Source of the DNA: Hordeum vulgare subsp. vulgare
Lineage: Eukaryota; Streptophyta; Magnoliopsida; Poales; Poaceae
Assembly: GCF_904849725.1 (NCBI RefSeq)
Contig: NC_058524.1
Coordinates: 505,594,263-505,658,262 of the forward strand
Direction: 5' to 3'
Length of the DNA stretch: 64,000 nucleotides
Both the position numbers and the translations under genes were made by a program. A model generated the notes under the pieces. The model was not told the origin of the DNA and made no database searches. It saw only the letters and a list, made by a program, of their open reading frames with translations. This document shows, one piece after another, positions 9,877 to 24,045 of this stretch; position 1 is the stretch's first letter; the number at the start of each line of letters is the position of its first letter.

Positions 9877-11922
9877 CTTTGAGCCGTCGCCCACCACCGT
9901 CGAGGTCGGCCACGTGCCAAACCCTCCGCCAGACCTCGTCGCATGCCATGTCGTGCCCATCATCGTTCAACCCTCGGTCGCTCCACCATGCAAGTGTTAG
10001 GGTAACGTTGTTGTCCAGGGCGGCGCATCCTTAGCCCCCGCCGGGAAAGCATGCGTGCCCGCCGCTGCCGTCGTCGTTGGCGCAGCGATTTTGGGGAGGT
10101 CGGTGCCATCCCGGAAAGGCAAGGTCATGGGTGAGAAACGCAAGAAGGCGGGCGCAAGAGCAACCCCTCCAACGCCTCTTCCAATTGCATCACGAGAGCA
10201 ACCCCGAGGATGCACGCGAACGGCTATGCTACCGCCGCGTCCAACGTGTTCGACGAAATGGGCGCAAGGCATGGAACTTTCATTTCTTAACTTGTCTCTT
10301 TGATTGTCATTATTTTTGTTTGTGAATTATTGACCCTAATTGTAGGGATGGCTTGCACGATGCGACTGGCAAGTTTGTGCACTTGTTGGACGACAACATC
10401 GTCGAAATCAATCAAGCCCCGATCGATGATTATGCTTACAATGAGTTAGATGGTGGCGTGCACGATCACGACGAGGAAGAAGATGGGGTGGAGGAGGTTG
10501 ACAAGGCGCGTTCGTCCAAGAGCAAGCAAAAATCGTGCAAGATCCAAGAACTACACGCATTTGGAAGATCAAATATTGATCAAGGCCTGGGAAGCTGTGT
10601 CTCTTGATGCAACGACCGACGCGGACCAAAGTGTCAAGCGGTATTGGCAAAGGATAGAGGATCAATTCTTCCGCATGATGGCGAAGTATCCTAATAGAAC
10701 ACCACACAACTTTAGGTCTCTTCAAGGTCGTTGGAACGTCATCAAGCCGGTTTGTAGCCGTTGGGGTGCTTGCTTGGAGCAAGTCCGCAATGCACCACCA
10801 AGTGGCGCCGTTGAATCCGACTATGTAAGTTATTTTTCACATTGTAGTTTAGATGGTTTCAAGCATGTTTTATAAGTTGACATTGTTTTTTTTTTTGTAG
10901 GAGAAAATTGCGCAAGAAAGGTACAAGGACATGGAAGCTTCATGTGGTAGGTCATTCAACCTAGATCATTGTTGAAAATTGCTTCAACATAGCGAAACGT
11001 GGAAGTTGATTGATAAAGAAACCCCACCAAAGAAAGGCTCACTCACCAAGATGGATGATGATGAAGATGATGTTGGCCCAAGAAACAAGATCAAGCCGGA
11101 TAGAAACAAGAAGGCCAAGGACAAGATCAAGAGGGAATTAGAGGCATCAAGCTTGCGTGATAAGATAGATATCATGGTGCAATCAAATGAGGTGTTGGTG
11201 CTCAAGACATTAGAGGCAAAGAAGGAGTTGGCCGAGTAGAAAGCGCAAGAGAAGCAAGAAAAGTGGCTCTTGCTCAAAGAAGATGGGTTGTGCAGGGCCG
11301 CCATTGAGGAGAGGAAAGCCTTTGCCAAGGAGAACAAGGCCTTGGCCAAACTTCTTGCGGAGGAGAACACGATCATGACTATGAACCGCAATGAAATGGA
11401 TGACATCACCAAAGAATAGCATGATATGGCAAATAAAGAAATATTGGAGAGAAGGATGATGGCCGCAAGGTCTGATGGCTTCGGTGCCGCTGGGGAATGG
11501 ATGACGGTGATGGAGAGTGATGATGTTGACGATGATGGTCATGGAGGTGAGGGTGGCTTCCGCGTGAGGTTCTTTTGCGGTTGTGGAGAGCAAGAACGAT
11601 GACGAAGAATGTGGTGAAGATGGTGGTTGTTTTTGCATGACGTTCTTTAACATCTTGATCAAAAACTATGGTTTAACTTATGCGCAAACTGTGTTTAATT
11701 GTTCAATTTTATCGCCAATCATCAAAATTGATGTCAAATTGTCAAATTTTATATATTTACAATTTGCGGGATGATGCGTGCGCGGCACAACAGAACCCAC
11801 ATCACGGACTATTATAAACATGCGATACGAATCTATGGCCCGCACCGGCCTGCAAAAACCTTTTTGCGGTTTATAAACACGCGATACGGATCTATGATAT
11901 AAGAGGTGTGCTAGAGTTGCTC
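9877..11922 (+). mobile_element. Harbinger-type transposon remnant carrying a Myb/SANT-like gene
   Basis: The right end reads gtgctagagttgctc followed by TTA (11923-11925), which fits a terminal inverted repeat beginning GAGCAACTCTAGC and a TTA target. The body is the broken ORF1-like gene. No left terminus is visible, so the left end was probably lost when element A inserted at 9871. No DDE transposase gene is present. The family assignment is an inference from the end motif, the 3-bp target and the passenger gene. Confidence 0.45.
10216..11602 (+). pseudogene. Myb/SANT-like, NAM-associated C-terminal protein, broken
   Basis: Exon pieces can be followed: a short one at 10216-10280 (ANGYATAASNVFDEMGARHG); a second at 10346-10824, with an acidic stretch, then a trihelix/SANT-like region (THLEDQILIKAWEAVS... 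SLQGRWNVIKPVCSRWG... SGAVESDY); an intron 10825-10900 (GTAAGT...TTGTAG); and a third at 10901-11602 (EKIAQERYKDME, WKLIDKETPPKKGSLTKMD, a long charged helical region). Lesions are a frameshift near 10520 between SKSKQK and SKNYTHLE, a TGA near 10972, TAG at 11237 and TAG near 11416. These genes are numerous in grasses and resemble ORF1 (DNA-binding partner of transposase) of PIF/Harbinger elements; a duplicated host gene is the alternative. Confidence 0.75.
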
Positions 11923-11925
11923 TTA

Positions 11926-12671
11926 AAGAAGAGAAGCCAAATTCTAAACGATAATTCACTCCGGAGCCTCCGCTCATCTGAGCCCAGTGAACAGCGCCTC
12001 AATTTGAGATAGATTTTTCTAAAAAAAATCTATTTTTTGTGGTGCAAGATGTTTCTGTGCGTGAACTCCGTGCAAATTTTTATGAACTTTGGACATTGAA
12101 GGAGCTTGTGGCGAAGAAGACAAAATTAGACGTGATTTTTGGAAGTTTCTCGCACATTCAAAATTTGTTTTTTTGCCGCGGGCTCCTCAATTGTTCAAAC
12201 TTCATAAATTTTACACGAAATTCATGAACAAGAGCATCTTACATCATAAAAAAAAATTAAAGTTATTTAAAAAAAAATCAAGGTATTGTTCATTGCCTCG
12301 AGGGGAAGCATGTAGGGCCACATGCTAGCATATGTTCTGTTTTGGTCTAATTGAATTAGGGTACAATTAGAAAAAGAACCTGTAATGTAACTAAACCTAT
12401 CAGACTTGATATTTTCACCCTTGTCTCGTATCACCCTTGTCTGAAGTCATGGCCTTTGGAGAACAAATAAGCCAAGGAGCAAATGGTCCCGTGACGACAT
12501 GATCATCCCGTCCCGTGGTCCCTCAGCAGATTAATATATTTTTTTAGGGACAGCAGATTAATAATTTAAATTTAATTCTACTGTCAAAAGTGGTCCAAAT
12601 AATATTGGAAATTGTTTAACGGCCCCTCTCTGTATGAGAAAACATGCCATTTTGCACAGAGCATTCTTAGT
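11926..12671. other. AT-rich intergenic DNA, nothing recognised
   Basis: Poly-A/poly-T runs (12018-12040, 12246-12280) and short open frames without protein character. No TIRs, RNA gene or repeat could be placed. Confidence 0.5.
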
Positions 12672-12725
12672 AGTACTTCCTTCCTTTTTAAATATAAGTC
12701 TTTTTAAAAATTTTACTATGGACTA
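12672..12725. mobile_element. Truncated Stowaway-like MITE
   Basis: acttccttcctttttaaata followed by taagtcttttt and ctatggactac matches the left end of Stowaway MITEs (canonical CTCCCTCCGT... start). It stops where the next MITE begins at 12726. Confidence 0.55.
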
Positions 12726-12873
12726 CTCCCTCCGTCCTAAATATAAGACCTTTTAGAGATTGCATTATGAACTACATTCGGATGTACATAGACATATTTT
12801 AAAGTATAGATTCACTCATTTTGCTTCTTATGTAGTCTCCTTGTGGAATCTCTAAAAGGTCTTATATTTTACC
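12726..12873. mobile_element. Stowaway (Tc1/Mariner-type) MITE with damaged right end
   Basis: Begins CTCCCTCCGTCC after TA (12724-12725). A perfect 23-bp inverted repeat pairs 12739-12761 with 12847-12869 (aaatataagacctttt...). The last bases of the right TIR are missing or mutated, so no right TA can be assigned. About 150 bp long, normal for this class. Confidence 0.85.
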
Positions 12874-13140
12874 TAAATCTCCTTCAATCCTCTCCAATCT
12901 CTTTCTGGGAGGGATTAACCGAACAAGGTCTGAGTTCGGATTGGAATCCACGGTGAAAGAAGAGCCACACATGAATACAGTACTACTACTAGTATAAGAG
13001 CATCCACAACAACAGCTTCAAAAACACCGCGCACAGAAAAATAATTTTTTAGCGTGCGTAGGACGATTGCGCACGTTTCAGCGATCGTGGAATAATCTGC
13101 CGCACGGGAAAAGTTGGCACGCGCGGAAAAGGCAGTCTGA

Positions 13141-13228
13141 CACGTGGTAGATTTGACGTGCATTATAAATGCAGCGCTCGACCACGTGTCCTTCCACCGC
13201 TCCCACTCATCTCTCTCCTCGCCACGTG
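13141..13228 (+). promoter_or_regulatory. Cluster of three G-box/ABRE-like motifs and a TATA box
   Basis: CACGTG at 13141-13146, 13183-13188 and 13223-13228; the last two read CCACGTGTC, which contains an ABRE-type ACGTGTC core. A TATAAAT lies at 13164-13170. The positions fit a promoter of the AP2/ERF reading frame just downstream. bZIP/bHLH binding is inferred from the motif. Confidence 0.5.
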
Positions 13229-13838
13229 TCCTCTACCGGTCTCTCTCTCGCCTCGCCCCCGCCGCGCCATCGCGGAACTTCGGGATACCGCGGCGTCCGC
13301 GCGCACCCCTCCGGCACCTTCTATGCCGAGATCCGTTCCGGCAACATGCGCCTCGGCCTCGGCACGTTCGACACCGTCTACGATGTCGCTCGTGCGTACG
13401 ATGCGACGACGTGGCGCCTCAACCGGGCTCGTAGGGAGATGAAATTTTCTGAGGTGATGATGCAGGAGTGGACGCAGAACCTCGCGCCTCGTCCGTGGGT
13501 TGTCACCGAAGAGGACCGTCGCCGGAACCGGAGGCGGGAGTGCCGCCTCGACATCGCTGAGATGGACGAGCATGCCATGACGGAGTGGCGTCGACGGTTC
13601 CCGTAAGACGTCCTAGTTCCCGTAAGACGTCGTCGACGAGCGCGAATTCTTCGCGCAAAGGAGGACGGAGCAAGCCGCCTATCATGAAGGCAGGCGTATG
13701 CGGAAGCAAGCCGCACTCTTCTATATGGAGCTCAAGGAAGCATCGACTTGGTCATCCGACGATAAACGCTGGGCTGACGCCTTCATCACGACGGAGGAAT
13801 CTGACACCGGCGCGTCGGATGAAGACGACGACGAGTAG
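13169..13838 (+). pseudogene. AP2/ERF-domain protein, broken by a stop and a 19-bp duplication
   Basis: The frame encodes GYRGVRAHPSGTFYAEIR, then RLGLGTFDTVYDVARAYDA and WRLNRARREMKF, a full AP2/ERF DNA-binding domain (about 58 residues, one copy), followed by a basic-acidic tail (EEDRRRNRRRE...). At 13604-13606 a TAA occurs in RRRFP*, and a 19-bp tandem repeat of gttcccgtaagacgtccta (13597-13634) shifts the frame by one. After it, the original frame resumes as DEREFFAQRRTEQAAY... and ends TAG at 13836-13838. An ATG directly before the domain is not obvious. Similar TE-amplified AP2 genes are common in Triticeae (from memory). Confidence 0.75.
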
Positions 13839-14157
13839 TCTTCTATCTATCTATGCTATGCTATGTATCTTTTTTTTAATCTTTTTTTATCATTTTATAT
13901 CTATGTATGCTATGTATTGTTTAAACCTATGTATTATTTTAAAACTATGATATGTATCGTTTGAATTGTCTATGTTTGATCACAAATGCATTGTTGCAAG
14001 CTTTGAAGTTTTGCTCGTCTGTTGGAGTGCCGCGCACGTCAAAATTTGCTGCAGCCGCTAGAGCCAACACTCATCAACGCGCTAAAATTTGCTGTCTGTA
14101 TGTTGTAAACCTTTTTTTTGTGCGCCGCGCGTTCCACCCCTGTTTGACATGCTCTAA

Positions 14158-14412
14158 AATTTTAGACGTGGGCTGATTCGTCACTGATCCTTCCACGGGG
14201 CCTATTTGAAAATTCGGTATTCCTGCAGGGTCCGACACGCAAAAGCGGTATCCCCTCCCTCAACGATTGGGTTTCCCTGCATTAATTTCTCGTCTGCCCT
14301 GCCCTCCTCTTCTTCTCCCAGCTGCGTCGTCGCCCACACGATCCACCAGCACCACCTCCACCTCCACCTCCACCTCCCTCTCCTCGCCGTCTCCCACCGA
14401 CCCCAACCCGAG
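14158..14412 (+). promoter_or_regulatory. Proximal promoter and untranslated first exon of the V-ATPase B gene
   Basis: The only sequence between the Harbinger-type element (end 14154) and the leader-intron donor at 14413. No clear TATA box. A CT-rich tract (14292-14400, with repeats of ccacct) is typical of plant housekeeping leaders. The transcription start cannot be placed from sequence alone; an exon ending cccgag at 14412 is inferred from GT|acgt. Confidence 0.5.
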
Positions 14413-14778
14413 GTACGTCCCCTCCCCAGCTCTCCAACCTTCCACCCCCGGCCCCGTGCCGAAGCTCGCTCGCCGCGGGCAGCCAATCGCCCCCCACCGC
14501 GCGCGGGGAGACCGGCTAGGTTCGTCCCGCCACGCTGTTACGGGTGTCGAATCCGAGATCGGGATCGAGATCTGCCCCCAATGCCTAGATCTGGGCCCAG
14601 GGGTCGGGCGGAGGCCCCGCGCTCCGGCTGTCGCGCCTGAATTTGGAGCGGCGGGCGCGATTGGCAGACAGCTTGCTGTTTTGTCGGTGGGATTAGGGGT
14701 GGTCCGCGTTGTTTGGAGAAACGCGGATCGGTTTGTCTGTTGATTCTGATGGCGCGGTTCGTGATGCTCTCCCCGCAG
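14413..14778 (+). other. Leader intron of the V-ATPase B gene
   Basis: Donor GTACGT at 14413 and acceptor CCCCGCAG ending 14778; the ATG follows at 14801. Position and length (366 bp) fit a 5' UTR intron, common in highly expressed plant genes. A cDNA would be needed to confirm it. Confidence 0.6.
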
Positions 14779-14800
14779 GTTGCGCTTCGTTGGGTTCAGC

Positions 14801-19185
<4,385 letters not shown>

Positions 19186-19530
19186 TCGATCTCATCTTTG
19201 TTGGGAGATCCAATGTTTTCTCAAGTGCAGCTTGAATAAATTGAGCAGTTCAAACTTCTGGCCTTTTTGCTGTAGTTATTATTATATAGTCAGATCCCAT
19301 TCTTTTCGAGTCAGCGAGCATAAGTTATTTGTAGATTTCTTGGTCATGGCGTCTTTTGTAATATTGTCTCGTGTAATATCACCTCCTGTATTGTTGAACC
19401 AAAGCACTTGAGCTCTTTTTTGGTTCCACTTCCCAGAACTGTTAGCAAGAGCATCCTAGGCCAAGATGCTCGAACACGCTGGTTGTATCTACTTTTGTGT
19501 ATGAATAAAGATGGGGCAATAAACCGTGCT
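19186..19530 (+). terminator. 3' UTR and candidate polyadenylation signals of VHA-B
   Basis: AATAAA occurs at 19235-19240 and again at 19504-19509 and 19519-19524, in AT-rich sequence. The later pair would give a 3' UTR of about 350 nt. Which is used cannot be decided here. Confidence 0.45.
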
Positions 19531-20194
19531 GGACTGCACGTGCTGGTGTACATTGTTAACTACTGTAGTATTCGGGTTCTGTAGCCTGTGTAATTATTTT
19601 CTCTTGGTACTTCTTTACTTTGATGAAACTTGAAGCGCACATTAACTTGGTTGCCGTGTGCATGAGAAAGTGGGAGTGGATGGTATTTTACAAGGAAAGT
19701 TGCAACTAGCTGAAGTAATCGTAGAGAAAGCGGAAAGCGTAGTCATTTTGGTTTGCTTCGTCTTTTAAACGTCAATTATTTTGTTGACTTTGAATGATCA
19801 CTTCCGAGTTTTGGACGGTTCAAATTTGGTTGGGTAATGGAATTTCGGTTGTTCAAAAGAAACTCCTTTCTCTGATGGTCGGCTCTTGGGTTGGTTACAA
19901 TTGCGAGGAGGTGGGCTGTTGGGGATAGTGGATGCATCTCCTTTCGTGAGCGCGTGACGGAGGATGCGGACGGGATAGCCAGATCTGGCCCGTTCCGGGG
20001 TGATGGCGGGCATAGATGGCTCCAGCGTGGGCTCCTTGACGGGCCATCTGTGTGGGGGCGAGCCCCATACAGGGGCTTTGCCTGGCCTTAGGCGAGGCGA
20101 GCCACATCTTGTCGCGTCCTAGCTGCGTTGGGTGTGTGTGTTTAGGAGCGGCTTGAGGTGGTGGTGCATGATGTGCTAGAGTAGAGCGACGCGT
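19531..20194. other. Intergenic DNA between VHA-B and element D
   Basis: AT-rich to about 19800, then GC-richer (19890-20130) with short open frames on both strands but no recognisable protein. The GC shift suggests an unidentified repeat fragment. The last bases, cgcgt (20190-20194), would be the left target duplication of element D. Confidence 0.4.
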
Positions 20195-20546
20195 TGTTAG
20201 GACATATTTCTTTCTAAGTGATTTTGGTGATTGATGACAGTACCTCTGTGGATTAATCGTGTGCATTGAGCATTTCAAATAATACATGGCAAGACACAAG
20301 ACGATTCGACGCCCCTCAGTCTCTTTGAAACACGATGGCTTCTACAGTTCTCTTTGGTGGTTTTGAGTCGTAGGAAAGCCGTACTATTAAGAGAGGGTCC
20401 GCGTCAGAAAGGTTTGAGTGGAATCAACACACACACACACTTTTTCTTTCCACAACCTTTCCCCTGCAGCAATGGAGCTCCAACCCGTTCTCTCCATGCC
20501 TGTGCACAAAGTCCAGCGGTAGTATCGCTTGCTGAGCGGTAGTACC
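20195..20546 (+). mobile_element. Element D: 5' LTR, left piece
   Basis: Begins TGTTAGGACATATTTC and is interrupted at 20546 by Angela-1; the LTR continues at 29494. Contains a CA microsatellite (20429-20442) and the first units of a palindromic repeat (agcggtagtatcgct, 20516 on). Confidence 0.8.
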
Positions 20547-20877
20547 TGTTGGGTAACGTAGTAAATTCAAAATTTTCCTACGCCATACAAGGATCTATCT
20601 ACCGAGATACCAACAACAAGCAAGAGGGAAGAGCATCTTCATACCTTTGAAGATCGCTAAGCGGAAGCGTTACTAGAACGCGGTTGATGGAGTCGTACTC
20701 GCAGCGATTCAGATCGCGGTGTGATTCCGATCTACGTGCCGAATCACGGCACCTCCGCGTTCAACACACGTGCAACTCGGTGACGTCTCCAACACCTTGA
20801 ACCAGCAAGGAGGGAGGAGAGGTTGAGGAAGAGCTCCGACAGCATGACCGCGTGGTGGCCACGCCTTGGGTTGGGTG

Positions 20878-21361
20878 TGTAACGCCCCGGACACACCCGC
20901 ATACACCACCACTGAGAGGAACCGATGTCCTCGTCGGGCCACAAGAGTGTTCCCTCTTGGTACAAACGTCTATGCATCTAGTCCAGTACATGTACCATGC
21001 CGTGTGCCACGACGGGTCACAAACGTCATGAACAACATGACCGCACACCTGTCCGCAAACATCCGTGTAACCGCGAGGGTCAGCTATGATACCAAACTTG
21101 TAACGCCCCGGACACCCCCCTGGTGGTCGTTACTCCTCGCGGGATCTAGACTGGTCCCACATATCAATACTAGTCTTTTCTGCGCACTTTGTCCTCACTC
21201 ATGCGCATCCGGGATGAACTTCCCGGTCGGTCACCCATCCTAGAACTACTCCAAGCCGAGCATGCTTAACTTGAGAGTTCTGTTTGAATGGGCTCCCGGA
21301 AAAAAAGGAATTCCTTATTGATATGAGTAGTCTATCATCCCTAATAAGCCAGTCTATCACA
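20878..21361 (-). mobile_element. Cassandra-type TRIM with 5S-rRNA-like LTR
   Basis: A non-coding 484-bp element in the Angela-1 LTR, flanked by gggtg (20873-20877) and tggtg (21362-21366). The right LTR is 21099-21361 (263 bp, TGTAACGCCCCGG...TATCACA); only about 20 bp of the left LTR remain (20878 on). Just left of 21099, the minus strand reads TGGTATCATAGCTGAC, a tRNA-Met-type primer site. The LTR contains a segment homologous to the 3' half of 5S rRNA (minus strand, about 21190-21285). This is the hallmark of Cassandra. Confidence 0.85.
21190..21285 (-). repeat. 5S rRNA-like sequence in the TRIM LTR
   Basis: The minus strand reads AAGTTAAGCATGCTCGGC (box A-like), then a box C-like AGGATGGGTGACC (21229-21241) and GGGAAGTTCATCCCGG, parallel to plant 5S rRNA. 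It is partial and TE-borne, so it is not a 5S gene. Confidence 0.85.
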
Positions 21362-22489
21362 TGGTGGGAGGCGCACCAGCCCACCAAGGGGCTGGTTCCC
21401 TCCCACACTTGGCCCATGTAGCCTCCCGGTGGACCCCCGGAACCCTTCCGGTGGTCCCGGTACGTTACCGGTGACGCCCGAAACATTTCTGGTGTCCAAA
21501 ATCTCACTTCATATATATAGTTCTTTACCTCCGGACCATTCCGGAGCTCCTCGTGACGTCTGGGATCTCATCCGAGGTTCCGAACAACCTTCGGTAACCA
21601 CGTACACTATTTCCATATAACCCAAGCGTCATCGAACCTTAAGTGTGTAGACCCTACGGGTTCGGGAGACGTGCATACATGACCGAGACATCTCTCCGGC
21701 CAATAACCAACAACGGGGGTATGGATATCCATGTTGGTTCCCACAGTTCCACGATGATCTCATCGGGTGAACCATGATGTCAAGGATTCAATCAATCCCG
21801 TATGCAATTCCCTTTGTCTATCGGTATGATACTTGCCCGAGATTTGATCGTCGGTATCCCTATACCTTGTTCAATCTCGTTACCGACAAGTCTCTTTACT
21901 CGTTCCGTAGCACATCATCCCGTGACTAACTCCTTAGTCACATTGATCTCATTATGATGATGTTCTACCGAGTGGGCCCAGAGATACCTCTCCGCCACAC
22001 GGAGTGACAAATCCAGTCTTGATTCGTACCAACTCAACACACACTTTCGGAGATACCCGTAGTGCATCTTTATAGTCACCCAATTACGTTGTGACGTCTG
22101 ATACACCCAAAGCACTTCTACGGTATCTGGGAGTTGCACAATCTCACGGTCCAAGGAAATGATACTTGACATTAGAAAAGCTTTAGCAGACGAACAAGAC
22201 AATCTAGTGCTATGCTTAGGATTGGGTCTTGTCCATCACATCATTCTCCTAATGACGTGATCCCGTTATCAACGACATCCAATGTCCATGATCAGGAAAC
22301 CATGATCATCTGTTGATCAACGAGCTAGCCAACTAGAGGCTTACTACGGACATATTGTGATCTATATATTCACACATGTATTACTGTTTCCGGTTAATAC
22401 AATTATAGCATGAACAATAAACAATTATCATGAACAAGGAAATATAATAATAACTACTTTATTATTGCCTCTAGGGCATATTTCCAACA

Positions 22490-22500
22490 GTCTCCCACTT
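22490..22500 (-). other. Polypurine tract of Angela-1
   Basis: The minus strand reads AAGTGGGAGAC directly before the LTR start TGTTGG. The same tract occurs in Angela-4 (52499-52509), and in Angela-3 where it is split by a solo LTR. Confidence 0.85.
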
Positions 22501-22521
22501 GCGCTAGAGTCAATAATCTAG

Positions 22522-23085
22522 TTACATTGTGATGAATCGGACACCCATAGCATTCTGGTGTTGATCATGTTTTGCTCGTGGAAGAGGTTTAGTCAACGGG
22601 TCTGCAATATTCATATCCGTATGTACTTTACAAATATTTATTTCTCCTTTCTGGACGTAGTCCTGGATGGAGTTGTAGCAGCGTTTGATGTGCTTGGTCT
22701 TCCTATGAAATCTAGGCTCCTTGGTTATGGCAATAGCTCCCGTGTTGTCACAGAAGAGCGTGTTCGGGCGTGATGCACTTGAAATCACTCCAAGGTTGGT
22801 GATGAACTCCTTCATCCAGATCCCTTCTTGAGCTGCTTCCGAAGCAGCTATGTACTCCGTTTCACATGTAGATGTGGCCACGACGTCTTGCTTGCATCTG
22901 CACCAGCTGACTGCCCCACCATTTAAAACATACACGTATCTGGTTTGTGACTTGGAGTCATCCGAATCTGTGTCGAAGCTAGCATCGGCGTAGCCCTTTA
23001 CGACGAGCTCTTCGTCACCTCCATAAACGAGAAACATCTCCTTAGTCCTTTTCAGGTACTTAAGGACATTCTTGACCGCTGTCTA
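22522..23085 (-). pseudogene. Angela-1 RNase H (Copia pol)
   Basis: Encodes GYADASFDTDSDDSKSQT, AVSWCRCKQDVVATSTCETE and FCDNTGAIAITKEP, the conserved Copia RNase H blocks with their acidic residues, ending near the polypurine tract. A TGG-to-TAG change at 23083-23085 (EH*TAVKN) separates it from RT, so the polyprotein is cut short. Open for 171 codons after the stop. Confidence 0.9.
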
Positions 23086-24045
23086 GTGTTCCATACCGGG
23101 ATCACTTTGGTTCACATCAGGTCTGGTACACAACATGGCATACATCAGAGAACCTACGGCTGAAGCGTAGGGGATGATACTCATCTTCTCCTTTTCTTCT
23201 GCCATGGTCGGGCATTGAGTCTTACTCAATCTCATACCTTGCAATATAGGAAAGAACCCCTTCTTTGACTTATCCATATTGAACTTCTTCAATATCTTGT
23301 CAAGGTATGTACTTTGTGAAATACCTATGAGGCATCTTGATCTATCTCTATAGATCTTGATGCCTAATATGTATGCAGCTTCTCCAAGGTCCTTCATTGA
23401 AAAACTTTTGTTCAAGTAGGCCTTTATGCTCTCCAATAACCCTGTATCATTTCCCATCAACAATATGTCATCCACATATAGTAGGAGAAACGCTACAGAG
23501 CTCCCACTCACTTTCTTGAAAATACAGGCTTCTCCATAAACCTGTATAAACCCAAACGCTTTAATCACCTCATTAAAGCGAATGTTCCAACTCCGAGATG
23601 CTTGCACCAGCCCATAGATGGAGCGCTGGAGCTTGTATACTTTGTTAGCACTCTTAGGATCCACAAAACCTTCTGGTTGCATCATATACAACTCTTCCTT
23701 AAGATATCCATTACGGAATGATGTGTTGACGTCCATTTGCCAAATTTCATAATCATGAAATGCGGCAATTGCTAACATGATTCGAACTGACTTCAGCTTC
23801 GCTACGGGAGAGAAAGTCTCATCATAGTCAATTCCTTGAATTTGTCGAAAACTCTTTGTGACAAGTCGAGCTTTACACACGGTCACATTACCGTTCGCGT
23901 CAGTCTTCTTCTTAAAGATCCATTTATTTTCTATGGCTCGCCGATCAACGGGCAAGTCCACCAAAGTCCATACTTTGTTCTCATACATGGATCCTATCTC
24001 GGATTTCATGGCCTCAAGCCATTTGTTGGAATTCGGGCCCGCCAT
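23086..24045 (-). pseudogene. Angela-1 reverse transcriptase (Copia pol)
   Basis: An open 320-codon stretch with KWLEAMKSEIGSMYEN, the palm motif DVNTSFRNGYLKEELYM (usually DVKTAFLNG), YGLVQASRSWN and the catalytic box LLLYVDDILLMGN. YVDD is intact, but the usual aromatic/charged residues of the first palm block are altered. The upstream linker to integrase (24046-24411) is out of frame or stopped. Angela/BARE-like by layout and motif. Confidence 0.92.

Larger units (their letters stand above)
12998..14154 (+). mobile_element. Harbinger-type non-autonomous element carrying an AP2/ERF gene
   Basis: The left end is GAGCATCCACAACAAC and the right end, reverse-complemented, is GAGCATGTCAAACAGG. 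Both are directly flanked by TAA (12995-12997 and 14155-14157), the 3-bp T-W-A duplication typical of PIF/Harbinger. Subterminal parts also match loosely in inverted orientation (ttttttagcg, aattttagcgcg). No transposase. The interior holds a TATA box, three CACGTG motifs and a broken AP2/ERF reading frame. The inverted repeats are imperfect beyond the first 6-7 bases, so the ends rest mainly on the TSD. Confidence 0.65.
20547..22489 (-). mobile_element. Angela-1: 3' LTR (with an internal deletion and a nested TRIM)
   Basis: Starts TGTTGGGTAACGTAG and ends GCATATTTCCAACA in plus orientation; it is preceded by GTACC, repeated after the other LTR at 29494-29498. Compared with the right LTR it lacks about 330 bp (the equivalent of roughly 28018-28345) at about 20864, and it contains a 484-bp Cassandra-like insertion at 20878-21361. 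Confidence 0.92.

Noticed and set aside
10997..11412. Serine-rich minus-strand ORFs across the Myb/SANT pseudogene
   Set aside because: Reverse translation of the lysine/glutamate-rich third exon; no support as a gene.
13169..13606. AP2/ERF frame as a functional 145-aa transcription factor
   Set aside because: The tail is cut by a stop and a 19-bp duplication while the original tail remains open downstream, and the start upstream of the domain is doubtful; a pseudogene fits better, though the domain itself is complete.
14206..14743. Pro/Ser/Arg-rich ORFs in the VHA-B leader region
   Set aside because: They come from the CT- and GC-rich leader and intron in several frames and both strands; none continues into the VHA-B frame.
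21190..21285. A 5S rRNA gene
   Set aside because: Only the 3' half of 5S is matched, with changes, and it sits inside a TRIM LTR; it is a TE-borne promoter-like sequence.
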